Position numbers and translations under genes: made by a program. A stretch of 26,534 nt of DNA from CAYTID01 sp964437735. GTDB taxonomy: Bacteria > Bacteroidota > Ignavibacteria > UBA10030 > BY39. The notes below the pieces were generated by a model. The model made no database searches. It saw only the letters and a list, made by a program, of their open reading frames with translations, and had not been told where the DNA came from. Location: NCBI GenBank assembly GCA_964437735.1, contig CAYTID010000025.1, positions 1 to 26,534 on the forward strand, written 5' to 3'. Below, one piece after another: positions 8,903-17,055 of this stretch. Position 1 is the first letter of the stretch. Every line of letters begins with the position of its first letter.

Positions 8903-9542
8903 TACTGAAGTTAGAATGAAATTATTTTCGCTTTTATTAATAATAATCCTCACGATTTTGACATTAGGCTCTACCGCTGCTCAGGAAGAATACACAAGCA
9001 ATTTCAGGTTTATCTCAATAAAGGATTCGGTTTTTAATGACGGTTCGGTTACCGAATCTGTCATTCAAATCCCTGTTTCAGTTGAAGTAAACGGCAATTC
9101 ACGATTAAGTTGGCATCTATTGGTGCTTCCCGCAGTATTGCTTCTTCTGAATATACCTCTTTTCATCGGTTTATACTCGATTGTAAACAAACGAAAGAAC
9201 GAAAAAAAGATATCAGAAAAAATTATCAATAACGAAGGAGTATTTGTAGAGATATCTAAGGTAGGGATGAATATGCAAAGAAAAACATCGGATGAAAGCG
9301 AAGAAAGGTTCAATAGAATCAAATTTAATGAAAAGTCGCGACAGACCGGATTTACCGGACAGATTATCACTGGAAGTAAAGGAACTTCAATCATAGATCA
9401 GATACGAAGTTTTGATCCGGCAATGAGAACAAAAACCCAACGGGTCAGTTTCGCTAAACAGGTTGGAATTGGTAGTGGCGAACTTGAACTGGCGGCAAAT
9501 CTTTCCAAATTTAATAATAAATATGCAACAAAGGAGTTTTAG
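8892..9542 (+). CDS. Membrane protein of unknown function with SwrB/DUF6115-like C-terminus
   Basis: A 216-residue protein I do not recognise as a whole. Residues 9-30 look like a signal peptide ending near STAAQ. A short outer segment of about 45 residues follows, then a membrane helix (about 76-95, LVLPAVLLLLNIPLFIGLY) and a basic stop-transfer (NKRKNEKK). A cytoplasmic domain of about 115 residues completes it. The tail carries AKQVGIGSGELELAANL at 188-204, which looks like the small helix-turn-helix motif at the C-terminus of SwrB-like (DUF6115) and DUF2802 proteins found beside flagellar genes. AGGAG at 8879-8883 supports the ATG at 8892, which overlaps the kinase stop. SwrB activates the flagellar export machine in Bacillus and also follows the sigma factor gene there. 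A similar role here is inference. Confidence 0.75.
   Translation: MINNTEVRMKLFSLLLIIILTILTLGSTAAQEEYTSNFRFISIKDSVFNDGSVTESVIQIPVSVEVNGNSRLSWHLLVLPAVLLLLNIPLFIGLYSIVNKRKNEKKISEKIINNEGVFVEISKVGMNMQRKTSDESEERFNRIKFNEKSRQTGFTGQIITGSKGTSIIDQIRSFDPAMRTKTQRVSFAKQVGIGSGELELAANLSKFNNKYATKEF
9531..9536 (+). promoter_or_regulatory. Ribosome-binding site that sets the flgF start
   Basis: AAGGAG lies 7 nt before the ATG at 9544, inside the last codons of the upstream gene. It rules out the earlier in-frame start codon at 9463, which would add 27 residues unlike any FlgF N-terminus. Confidence 0.75.
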
Positions 9543-9543
9543 T

Positions 9544-10275
9544 ATGATCAAAAGTTTGAACACATCGTTTTTTTCATCAAGGCAATTGAATATGGATGTA
9601 GTTTCTAATAATTTAGCGAACATAAACAGCTCTGGTTTTAAGCGTGATGTTGTTTTCACTCAGTTGTTAAAGAATGCAGAAGGAATGGGAAAATCCGGAG
9701 AAACGGATAAGATGAAATTTGATAAGATGACTGATTTTTCTCAGGGCTCGCTTAATCAAACTAATAATCCTCTTGATATTGCTCTTGATGGGCGAGGTTT
9801 TTTTGTCATCGATACACCAAACGGCACCAGATATACAAGGAACGGAAATTTTAAAATATCCCCGGAAGGTTTGTTAGTATCAACTGACGGATTCCCGGTG
9901 ATGGGAAACAACGGGAAAATTCAGTTTCCGGATATTCAGAAATTATCAAAAGGGAAAATACATATTTCCGACACAGGTGAAATTCTTATTGACAATCATG
10001 CGATCGCAAAGCTTAGTATCATGGATTTTGAGAATTTACAGACACTCAAGAAGGATGGGAACTCGCTTTTTAAAGCAGAACCCCGATCTGATTCCCGCCC
10101 TTATTCACACGAAAATCTGAAAATACAGCAAGGGTATCTTGAAGAATCCAATGTTGATGGACTTTATGAAATGATAAGGATGATAGAATTGGCACGAGGA
10201 TTCGAATCTTTTCAAAAAGCAGTTCAGGCACACGATTCATTATTGGAAAAAGCGATTGAAGTGGCAAAAATTTAA
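9544..10275 (+). CDS. flgF: Flagellar proximal rod protein FlgF
   Basis: From ATG 9544 the protein has 243 residues, normal for FlgF. The N-terminal rod signature is RQLNMDVVSNNLANINSSGFK, and the centre has NPLDIALDGRGFFVI followed by TRNGNF. The C-terminus ends in the heptad-like helix IRMIELARGFESFQKAVQAH that packs with the N-terminal helix in rod proteins. FlgF forms part of the proximal rod crossing the periplasm and is exported by the flagellar type III gate without a cleaved signal. It is the paralogue of the next gene, flgG, 28 nt downstream. The FlgF rather than FlgG label follows from gene order and greater divergence; FlhO-type naming is an alternative. Confidence 0.92.
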   Translation: MIKSLNTSFFSSRQLNMDVVSNNLANINSSGFKRDVVFTQLLKNAEGMGKSGETDKMKFDKMTDFSQGSLNQTNNPLDIALDGRGFFVIDTPNGTRYTRNGNFKISPEGLLVSTDGFPVMGNNGKIQFPDIQKLSKGKIHISDTGEILIDNHAIAKLSIMDFENLQTLKKDGNSLFKAEPRSDSRPYSHENLKIQQGYLEESNVDGLYEMIRMIELARGFESFQKAVQAHDSLLEKAIEVAKI

Positions 10276-10303
10276 TTAAAGAAATCAAATAAGGAGATTA
10301 TTT

Positions 10304-11092
10304 ATGAATAGATCACTAAGAACAGCGGCAACCGGGATGGCAGCTCAACAAATCAATGTAGATGTCATCGCTCATAACCTGGCTAATGTAAACACAACCG
10401 GTTTCAAAAAAAGCCGGGCTGAATTTCAGGATTTAATGTATCAAACACTAAAGGCGAATGGTGAAGGCAATCATCCAAATGTTCGCCCATCTGCTGAAAT
10501 CGAAATAGGGACTGGGACACTCCCTGTGGCGACACTGAAGAGCTTTGATCAGGGAGATATCCAACCGACGAATAATCCACTGGATGTTGCAATACAGGGG
10601 GAAGGATTTTTCCAGGTACGCCGACCTGATGGAACGATCGCATATTCACGAGACGGTTCTTTGAAATTGTCGGGTGATGGAACATTAGTGACTTCACAGG
10701 GTTATCCACTGGAACCTGTTATCAGCTTTCCGCAAAATACTTCGTCCATTCGTATCAGCAGAGATGGACTTGTTGAAGCAGTAGTCACCGGTGACAGCGT
10801 TCCGTTAAAAGTTGGCCAGATCGAGCTTGGTAAGTTCGTAAACAGCGGTGGATTAAAATCAATCGGCGATAACTTGTTCACTGAAACAGCAGCGTCTGGT
10901 TTGCCGATATTTCAAACACCGGGAAGCGAAGGTTTTGGTCACTTGCTCCAGGGTAGCCTTGAATCTTCAAATGTGGACGTTGTAGCGGAAATGGTAAATA
11001 TGATCGTCGCTCAGCGTGCATACGAAATAAATTCAAAGACGATAAAGACTGTAGAAGAAATGATTAGCATGGCAAACAACATCAAACGATAG
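10304..11092 (+). CDS. flgG: Flagellar distal rod protein FlgG
   Basis: A 262-residue protein, exactly the usual FlgG size. The N-terminus MNRSLRTAATGMAAQQINVD runs into HNLANVNTTGFKKSRAEFQDLMYQ, a near-textbook FlgG signature. The middle has PTNNPLDVAIQGEGFFQV. The C-terminus LESSNVDVVAEMVNMIVAQRAYEINSKTI is also standard. FlgG builds the distal rod that passes through the P and L rings encoded just downstream. A good Shine-Dalgarno (AAGGAG) precedes the ATG. Its presence with flgF, flgH and flgI indicates a complete Gram-negative rod and bushing. Very secure. Confidence 0.97.
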   Translation: MNRSLRTAATGMAAQQINVDVIAHNLANVNTTGFKKSRAEFQDLMYQTLKANGEGNHPNVRPSAEIEIGTGTLPVATLKSFDQGDIQPTNNPLDVAIQGEGFFQVRRPDGTIAYSRDGSLKLSGDGTLVTSQGYPLEPVISFPQNTSSIRISRDGLVEAVVTGDSVPLKVGQIELGKFVNSGGLKSIGDNLFTETAASGLPIFQTPGSEGFGHLLQGSLESSNVDVVAEMVNMIVAQRAYEINSKTIKTVEEMISMANNIKR

Positions 11093-11101
11093 GATAAAAA
11101 A

Positions 11102-11785
11102 TTGACCTTGCTGAATATGATATTATTTTTATTGTCCGGGACCGGGATATTGGTAACACCATCCGCTATAGAAGAAGCGATCGAAAACTATATTCGGAGT
11201 AGAACGCCGGACGGAGTGGAGTTCATTACTGAATATCGTAATTACCCGAAGAACATCTCTGTGTCCAACCCGGATTATGCAATCAAGTTAACAAACGAAC
11301 AAATAAATTCGGTCAAGGGGAATATCACTTTGCCTATAGAAATATTTTGTAAGGATAAACTCGAAAAAAAGATATTTGCTTCATTGAAAGTCCGTACGTT
11401 TGAAGAAGTTTTTATAGTAGAAAAAATGATTCAACGGCATCAAAGTGTTGGTGTATATGATTGTAAAATTAAAAAAATTGAAACGACCTCGCTTTCCGGA
11501 AGTGTAGTAAAATCATCAACTGGCTTGGGCAATAAAAGAGCAAAAAGGATTCTGGCTCCCGGTACAATTCTCACAGGTGATATGTTAGAAGAAATTCCTA
11601 TGGTTGATATAAACGACCGACTTGTTCTAAAACTAAAGACCAAGTCAGCCACCATATCAACGGAGGTTTTTGCCAAAGAGGCTGGGCAGTTGAATGATGT
11701 TATAACTGTTGAAAATACCTTGAACCGCCGGAAGTTAAAGGCAAAAGTAGTAAGTAAGCAGATTGTAGAAATGATTTTGGAATAA
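11102..11785 (+). CDS. flgA: P-ring assembly chaperone FlgA
   Basis: A 227-residue protein with a hydrophobic N-terminus consistent with a signal peptide (LLNMILFLLSGTGILVTPS). The C-terminal SAF-like domain contains KRILAPGTILTGDMLE and ends with the conserved-looking tail KAKVVSKQIVEMIL. FlgA is a periplasmic chaperone that helps FlgI subunits assemble into the P-ring. It sits just before flgH and flgI, in keeping with that job. The predicted start is a TTG at 11102, with AGGATA just upstream overlapping the flgG stop. The ATG at 11117 would shorten the signal peptide and has no ribosome site. Identification rests on weak overall conservation plus clear context. Confidence 0.85.
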   Translation: MTLLNMILFLLSGTGILVTPSAIEEAIENYIRSRTPDGVEFITEYRNYPKNISVSNPDYAIKLTNEQINSVKGNITLPIEIFCKDKLEKKIFASLKVRTFEEVFIVEKMIQRHQSVGVYDCKIKKIETTSLSGSVVKSSTGLGNKRAKRILAPGTILTGDMLEEIPMVDINDRLVLKLKTKSATISTEVFAKEAGQLNDVITVENTLNRRKLKAKVVSKQIVEMILE

Positions 11786-11802
11786 ATATTTAAGGAACGA
11801 AC

Positions 11803-12372
11803 ATGAAAAAAGTAATAAAAATCCAGGTTCTTATATTAACATTGATGCTTGCAGCCGGTTCAAGCGCGCAGGATTTTCGCGAGAACATAATGCGGTCACT
11901 AGTGTCTGATCAGAAGGCAAACAATGTGGGCGACGGAGTCACGGTGTTGATAGTTGAGAACGTGAGCGCGACCAATGACGCCAGGACGACAGCCGGGCGC
12001 TCAAGCGATATATCCTTGGGGACTTCAGTCCCGGCACCGTTACAAGATGTTGACCTGACGAGCGGCAATCAATTCAGGGGCGAGGGGTCCACTTCAAGCA
12101 GGGGTTCTATCCGCACAAAGATAAGCGCCCGTATCGACTCGATTCTTGTAAATGGTAATCTTGTTATCAGCGGCAGGCGGAAAACAACAATTAACGGCGA
12201 TGATCAATTTATAAAAATATACGGTGTCGTAAGGCCTGTAGATATACATGCTGATAATACTGTCTATTCCTATAATATATCCGAGGCTGAAATAGTGGTT
12301 GAAGGCAGCGGAATGGTATCGAGATCACAGGGACCCGGCTGGCTCACAAAATTATTTCACTGGTTATTTTAA
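11803..12372 (+). CDS. flgH: Flagellar L-ring protein FlgH, without lipobox
   Basis: A 189-residue protein, shorter than the 232-residue enteric FlgH. The family core is clear: VGDGVTVLIVENVSA, ISARIDSILVNGNLVISGRR, VVRPVDIHADNTVYSYNISEAEI and the C-terminal GPGWLTKLFHWLF. It forms the L-ring in the outer membrane around the distal rod. The signal peptide (KVIKIQVLILTLMLAAGSSAQ) has no cysteine at the cleavage site, so the usual lipid anchor seems to be missing. Cleavage by signal peptidase I after SSA is likely instead. AAGGAA precedes the ATG. It follows flgA by 17 nt and precedes flgI by 12 nt. Confidence 0.95.
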   Translation: MKKVIKIQVLILTLMLAAGSSAQDFRENIMRSLVSDQKANNVGDGVTVLIVENVSATNDARTTAGRSSDISLGTSVPAPLQDVDLTSGNQFRGEGSTSSRGSIRTKISARIDSILVNGNLVISGRRKTTINGDDQFIKIYGVVRPVDIHADNTVYSYNISEAEIVVEGSGMVSRSQGPGWLTKLFHWLF

Positions 12373-12384
12373 CAAGGTGCTGAT

Positions 12385-13491
12385 ATGAAAAATAAATATG
12401 CTCTATTGATAATCATTATAACGATTCTCTCTTTCGATTCCCTAATATCCGCGGTGCGAATAAAGGATGTTGCCTATGTAAAAGGAGTTCGCAAGCAACA
12501 GCTAATCGGTTATGGCTTAGTAGTAGGTTTGAATGGCACTGGCGATACTCACCGGTCAACATTCACATTTCAATCCATCGCATCTATGTTAAAACGCTTT
12601 GGGATCACCGTTTCTCAAGACGATTTGCGACTAAGGAATGTGGCGGCCGTAATGGTAACGGCGACTATTCCCGGATTCGCGAAAGAGGGGAGTGTTAATG
12701 ATGTAAGCGTTTCATCTCTTGGAGATGCAACGAGCCTACAAGGTGGCACGTTGCTATTTACTCCGTTATCGGGTATTGAAGGTACTGTATACGCGACTGC
12801 CCAAGGGCAGGTTTCTGTTGGAGGCACGATCGTCACCGCGAGTGGGAATGAAGTCAGGCGGAATCATACAGCAGCCGGACGGATTCCCGGTGGCGCTATA
12901 ATGGATAAACCATTCAGATCAGATAATAAACGGGATTCTTTGGTGACAATAATTCTTACACAGGCTGATTTTACAACGGCTCACCGGATCGCTGAAGCGA
13001 TAAACATTCAGTTCTCACAGTCGATTGCGATAGCAAACGATGCCTCCTCGGTCAGCATTTCATTGGCACCGGAATGGCGTGAAGATGGCAAGTTGGTTGA
13101 ATTCATATCCTCAGTCGAGCTAATAGAGGTTAATCCTGATGTGATTGCCCGCGTAGTTATAAATGAGAAGACAGGTACGGTAATAATTGGCAAAAACGTC
13201 GCCATACTGCCTGTTGCAATATCGCATGCCGGCATCAATATCGAAATCCAATCAACACCGGTGGTGTCGCAACCTCAATCATTTTCCAAAGGAGAAACCA
13301 CTGTAACTAACGTAACTTCTATATACACAGGCGTGGATTCATCGCAGGTAATGGCTATTGACGGAGCGGCAACAGTACAGGATATAGCCCGGTCGTTGAA
13401 TACTCTGAAAGTTACTCCGCGCGATATAATTTCAATTTTCCAGGCACTGAAGGAAGCCGGAGCTTTAAAAGCTGAATTAACAATTATATAA
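12385..13491 (+). CDS. flgI: Flagellar P-ring protein FlgI
   Basis: A 368-residue protein of normal FlgI length, with a clear signal peptide (residues 1-23, YALLIIIITILSFDSLISA). The mature start carries the family signature RIKDVAYVKGVRKQQLIGYG followed by LVVGLNGTGD. Further hallmarks are SSLGDATSLQGGTLLFTPL, NEKTGTVIIGKNV and the C-terminal DIISIFQALKEAGALKAEL. FlgI assembles in the periplasm at the peptidoglycan layer as the P-ring bushing, with help from FlgA. AAGGTG precedes the ATG. Nothing is missing. Very secure. Confidence 0.97.
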   Translation: MKNKYALLIIIITILSFDSLISAVRIKDVAYVKGVRKQQLIGYGLVVGLNGTGDTHRSTFTFQSIASMLKRFGITVSQDDLRLRNVAAVMVTATIPGFAKEGSVNDVSVSSLGDATSLQGGTLLFTPLSGIEGTVYATAQGQVSVGGTIVTASGNEVRRNHTAAGRIPGGAIMDKPFRSDNKRDSLVTIILTQADFTTAHRIAEAINIQFSQSIAIANDASSVSISLAPEWREDGKLVEFISSVELIEVNPDVIARVVINEKTGTVIIGKNVAILPVAISHAGINIEIQSTPVVSQPQSFSKGETTVTNVTSIYTGVDSSQVMAIDGAATVQDIARSLNTLKVTPRDIISIFQALKEAGALKAELTII

Positions 13492-13499
13492 TTCTGATC

Positions 13500-14333
13500 A
13501 TGTCAGTGGAATTTAACAACATATCGAATCCTGCAACACTAAAAACTGAAAGACTTGACGATGCTTCAAAAGTTAAATTGCAGAAGGCTGTCCGGGAATT
13601 TGAATCGCTTTTTATCAATTATCTCTTGAAAAGCATGAGAAATACGATCAATAAGGAAAATGACGAAGGTGGAAGCTACGGTGATGAAATGATGACCGGG
13701 ATGTTCGACATGGAACTTTCAAAACATCTTGCAAGGAATAGCAGTTTCGGTGTCGGAGAGATGCTCTATTTTAATTTGACAGGTGAAAAATTGCCAAAGA
13801 AAGTACCTCGCATTTCTATGAATCAATCGGATGTACAGAGTAAAGACAATACAATCATTCGCACTAAAGAAAAATCAGAGTTGCTGTCCGATAAAATCAC
13901 AACCAAAAAAACAGTATCTGAAAGAATGAAAGAATTCGATAAAATAATTATGAATGCATCGGAAAGCTATAAGGTTGATTCTAGCCTGATTAAAGCTGTG
14001 ATCGTCAGTGAGTCAAGCGTTAATGTAAATGCCCTGTCAAAGAAAAATGCGAAAGGATTGATGCAACTTATAGACTCCACGGCAGCGGATATGGGAGTGA
14101 CAAACGTTTGGAATCCGGAAGAAAATATTATCGGTGGGGTAAAGTATCTTAAGAAACTACTGAATAATTACGGAAATGATACAAAATTAGCCCTTGCCGC
14201 TTACAATGCGGGCCCGGGTAATGTAGATAAATATAATGGCGTGCCTCCGTTCAGGGAGACAAGAGAATACATTGACAGAGTGTTAAACTATGTAAAATAT
14301 TTTAATAAAACTGAAGGAAAAGATAATGACTAA
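13500..14333 (+). CDS. flgJ: FlgJ-type rod-binding protein fused to an SLT lytic transglycosylase
   Basis: A 277-residue two-domain protein. Residues about 20-95 match the FlgJ rod-binding (rod-cap) domain: REFESLFINYLLKSMRNTI, DEMMTGMFDMELSKHLA and FGVGEMLYF. A charged linker (about 95-145) joins it to a family 1 (SLT) lytic transglycosylase domain. That domain has catalytic E171 within VSESSVN, KGLMQLIDSTAADMGV and LAAYNAGPGNVDKYNG. The enzyme would cut peptidoglycan so that the rod can pass. Enteric FlgJ has an unrelated glucosaminidase-type domain here, and many phyla have only the rod-binding part. No signal peptide is seen, consistent with export through the flagellar channel. It overlaps flgN by 8 nt. 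Confidence 0.93.
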   Translation: MSVEFNNISNPATLKTERLDDASKVKLQKAVREFESLFINYLLKSMRNTINKENDEGGSYGDEMMTGMFDMELSKHLARNSSFGVGEMLYFNLTGEKLPKKVPRISMNQSDVQSKDNTIIRTKEKSELLSDKITTKKTVSERMKEFDKIIMNASESYKVDSSLIKAVIVSESSVNVNALSKKNAKGLMQLIDSTAADMGVTNVWNPEENIIGGVKYLKKLLNNYGNDTKLALAAYNAGPGNVDKYNGVPPFRETREYIDRVLNYVKYFNKTEGKDND

Positions 14334-14778
14334 AATTATCGAATTGGCGGAAATCCTCGAACTCGAATGCAGTTTGTTGGAAGGTCTTCTTATGAATTTA
14401 AAAAATCAACAAGATGCACTGATCAGACAGGATTCGGAAACGCTGGTCCGTTTGATGGAAGCATCATACGAAATAATTAAACCGATTGAATCCCTTGAAA
14501 CCGAAAGAATGCAGTTTAACTCAGCTTTGTTGAGCCAATTTATCGCTGAATCCTCATCGGAAAATATGAAACTCTCTTATCTTTTGGATTATTTACCTGA
14601 TGAGGAATCATCTAATTTGAAATGGTTAGGTGAAAAGGTGAGGAATACAATGATTGATATAGGTAAAGTGAATAAGGAAAATAAATTACTATTAGAGTAC
14701 CTCCTTAGTTTTGTTAAAGAGAACATCAAATTAGTAACGGAAAATTATTCGAAACAACTTGTAGATTATAAAATTTAA
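14326..14778 (+). CDS. flgN: FlgN-like export chaperone for hook-filament junction proteins
   Basis: A 150-residue, wholly helical, charged protein with predicted coiled coil, starting with LAEILELECSLLEGLLMNLKNQQDALI. FlgN proteins have this size and make-up, and low sequence identity is normal for them. FlgN binds the C-termini of FlgK and FlgL and delivers them to the FlhA export gate. The gene sits directly before flgK and overlaps flgJ by 8 nt, with AAGGAAAAG upstream. The call comes mainly from position plus fold-like composition. No other function suggests itself. Confidence 0.8.
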   Translation: MTKIIELAEILELECSLLEGLLMNLKNQQDALIRQDSETLVRLMEASYEIIKPIESLETERMQFNSALLSQFIAESSSENMKLSYLLDYLPDEESSNLKWLGEKVRNTMIDIGKVNKENKLLLEYLLSFVKENIKLVTENYSKQLVDYKI

Positions 14779-14798
14779 AACAACAAAATAAAACCGAT

Positions 14799-16166
14799 AT
14801 GTCAGGGATAACACAAATAATCGAAAGCGCGAGACGGGCGTTAATGGCTCAGCGACACGGAATGAATGTCACAAGCCATAACATCTCAAATGTAAATACA
14901 AAAGGTTATTCGCGCCAACGGGTCGAATTATCACCAACTCCGCCCTATTTCACCGCAAAAGGACTGATTGGCTCTGGTGTGATGTTGGATAATGTTTCAA
15001 GGCTCAGAAATCAATTTATCGACTCACAACTTCGGACTGCAAATCACCAACTTGGCGAGGCCGATTCCCAGTCGTTTTTACTGAATCAGATTGAGGCTAT
15101 GTTCAACGAACCTTCTGAAGTAGGACTGAATAACGCGATGACGAAATTTTTCAATAGTTTTAAGGAATTATCAGCCAATCCTGAAGAAACCGGTATCAGA
15201 AATATCATCGTCCAAAATGCGAACCACATGACACGGCTGTTCCAAAAACTGGATTCGAACGTGAAACAGTTGAGGACAGATATTGTTGAAAACACCACAG
15301 GGAAACTTAACCGTATCAACAAGCTCACAAAAGAGATCAGTGAAATAGACATACAAATAATCGGTTATTCAGGTCAGGGTGTTGAAGCCGGGGACCTAAA
15401 AGATGAACGCGACAGAAAACTGGATGAATTATCAAAATTGATCAATATCCGGGTAACTGAAGATTTAAATGGTTCGGTAATGGTATCTGCCGGTGGGCAT
15501 GTAATCTCTTCAAGAGGCGGCTTTGAAGAACTAAAACTTGATCTGACCGGAAATACAATGAAAATAGTTGCTGGTAACACCGGCAAACAGGTTAAGATAG
15601 ATTCTGGGGAAGTTGGCGGAGAATTAAAAAATTATAACAGTGTGATACCGGGATATATTGATAAATTGAATCAACTTGTATCCACCCTGATAATGCGTGT
15701 AAATGAATTGCATGCTACAGGATTTGGATTAGGGAATCCGCCGGAGACCGGATTGGAATTCTTTATAGGTACGGATGCTTCCACAATAGCAATCAATCCT
15801 GCAATAGCCAATAATCTGAACAATATCGCGGCATCCTCGGATGGAACAGCTGGCAATAACGGGATAGCATTATTGATCTCAAATGTGATGAATGAGCCAA
15901 TCATGAACAATAACACTACTTCATTATCACATTTTTACAACACGATCATCGGTTCGATCGGTACCGATATCACCAATATCGATTCAGCATTTCGGACAAC
16001 GGAATTGATAGCAACACAATTGGAGATCCAGCGAAATTCCATATCCGGCGTTTCGCTTGATGAGGAAATGGCAAATATGATAAAATTTCAGCAATCATTC
16101 GATGCGGCTGCGAAAGTTATAAACACAGTGAATGAAATGTATCAAACTATATTAAATATGGTGTAG
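14799..16166 (+). CDS. flgK: Hook-filament junction protein 1, FlgK
   Basis: A 455-residue protein with the FlgK N-terminal signature ALMAQRHGMNVTSHNISNVNTKGYSRQRVE split over the start of the protein. The C-terminal signature is GVSLDEEMANMIKFQQSFDAAAKVI followed by NTVNEMYQTIL (positions about 16040-16160). It is shorter than the 547-residue enteric form, mostly in the variable surface domains. FlgK forms the first ring between hook and filament. The ATG at 14799 has an A-rich leader without Shine-Dalgarno. It precedes flgL by 3 nt. Very secure. Confidence 0.96.
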   Translation: MSGITQIIESARRALMAQRHGMNVTSHNISNVNTKGYSRQRVELSPTPPYFTAKGLIGSGVMLDNVSRLRNQFIDSQLRTANHQLGEADSQSFLLNQIEAMFNEPSEVGLNNAMTKFFNSFKELSANPEETGIRNIIVQNANHMTRLFQKLDSNVKQLRTDIVENTTGKLNRINKLTKEISEIDIQIIGYSGQGVEAGDLKDERDRKLDELSKLINIRVTEDLNGSVMVSAGGHVISSRGGFEELKLDLTGNTMKIVAGNTGKQVKIDSGEVGGELKNYNSVIPGYIDKLNQLVSTLIMRVNELHATGFGLGNPPETGLEFFIGTDASTIAINPAIANNLNNIAASSDGTAGNNGIALLISNVMNEPIMNNNTTSLSHFYNTIIGSIGTDITNIDSAFRTTELIATQLEIQRNSISGVSLDEEMANMIKFQQSFDAAAKVINTVNEMYQTILNMV

Positions 16167-16169
16167 CAT

Positions 16170-17054
16170 ATGAGAATAACTGAAAACTTGATAACAACAA
16201 ACTTCCTGCTCAATTTAAATAAGAATAAGGAAAGAATAACCGAGTTGCAAAAACAAATTGCATCCGGAGTAGTAGTGGCTAAAGCGTCTGATAATCCCGA
16301 AGCAATGAATAAGATACTTGATTTTAAAAATGCGATAAGTCGTAACGAACACTACACAAAAAATGTGACTGAAGCACAAACAAGGGTCGAATCATCATCA
16401 GCAGCGTTGGAAAATCTTTCAGGAGTCCTTCTCGAAATAAAGCAACTTATTTCTCGGGCGAATGCTTCACATAGCCCAAACTTCAATGACTATGCAAATC
16501 AGTTGGAAAATTTTCTTGATGATGCTGTGCGAATAGGGAACACAAAATTTAACGGCAAATACATATTCGGAGGTACAAATACTCTTGATGCACCATTTAC
16601 ACTTAGTGTCGACAGAACGACAGTAACTATGAACAGCAACGGTATTAGCGGTATCATCAGTCTTGAATTGGGAGAAGGATTTTTCCAACAAGTTAACATT
16701 CCCGGTAATGAGGCTTTTTCCGGGACTTCGATATTTGATACGATAATTCAACTTAGGGACAGCTATAGGTCAGGTGAAATGCCTCCTTCGAGTATAATGG
16801 TACAAGTAGATACTCATCTTAGTTCAGTATTGGCTGTTGAAGCGAGAACGGGATCAATTTTAGAGAACCTAAGTTTATTCGAACTATCATTAGAACAATC
16901 GCGCACACAGCTTTTATCATTCCTCTCAAGGTTCCAGGATACAGACATTGCTGAAGCAGTGATGGAGCTAAAACAGGAAGAATTAAAATTGAACGCCGCA
17001 TTGAACATTGGGGCACAAATATTACCAAAAAGTTTAATTGATTACTTAAGATAA
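16170..17054 (+). CDS. flgL: Hook-filament junction protein 3, FlgL
   Basis: A 294-residue flagellin-like protein. The N-terminal helix has RITENLITTNFLLNLNKNKE and LQKQIASGVVVAKASDNP, the usual FlgL/flagellin D0-D1 start. NTKFNGKYIFGGTNT in the middle is typical of FlgL. The C-terminal helix DTDIAEAVMELKQEELKLNA ends with ALNIGAQILPKSLIDYLR. It forms the second junction ring, on which filament assembly starts. It could be confused with a short flagellin, but the IFGGT motif and the place after flgK favour FlgL. motA starts 1 nt after its stop. Confidence 0.94.
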   Translation: MRITENLITTNFLLNLNKNKERITELQKQIASGVVVAKASDNPEAMNKILDFKNAISRNEHYTKNVTEAQTRVESSSAALENLSGVLLEIKQLISRANASHSPNFNDYANQLENFLDDAVRIGNTKFNGKYIFGGTNTLDAPFTLSVDRTTVTMNSNGISGIISLELGEGFFQQVNIPGNEAFSGTSIFDTIIQLRDSYRSGEMPPSSIMVQVDTHLSSVLAVEARTGSILENLSLFELSLEQSRTQLLSFLSRFQDTDIAEAVMELKQEELKLNAALNIGAQILPKSLIDYLR

Positions 17055-17055
17055 A

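Noticed and set aside
9463..9543. Longer N-terminus for flgF.
   Set aside because: It overlaps 80 nt of the upstream gene and has no FlgF similarity; a strong AAGGAG points to 9544.
10304..11092. flgF and flgG seen as a recent tandem duplication.
   Set aside because: They are ancient rod paralogues found together in most flagellated bacteria and differ strongly in sequence.
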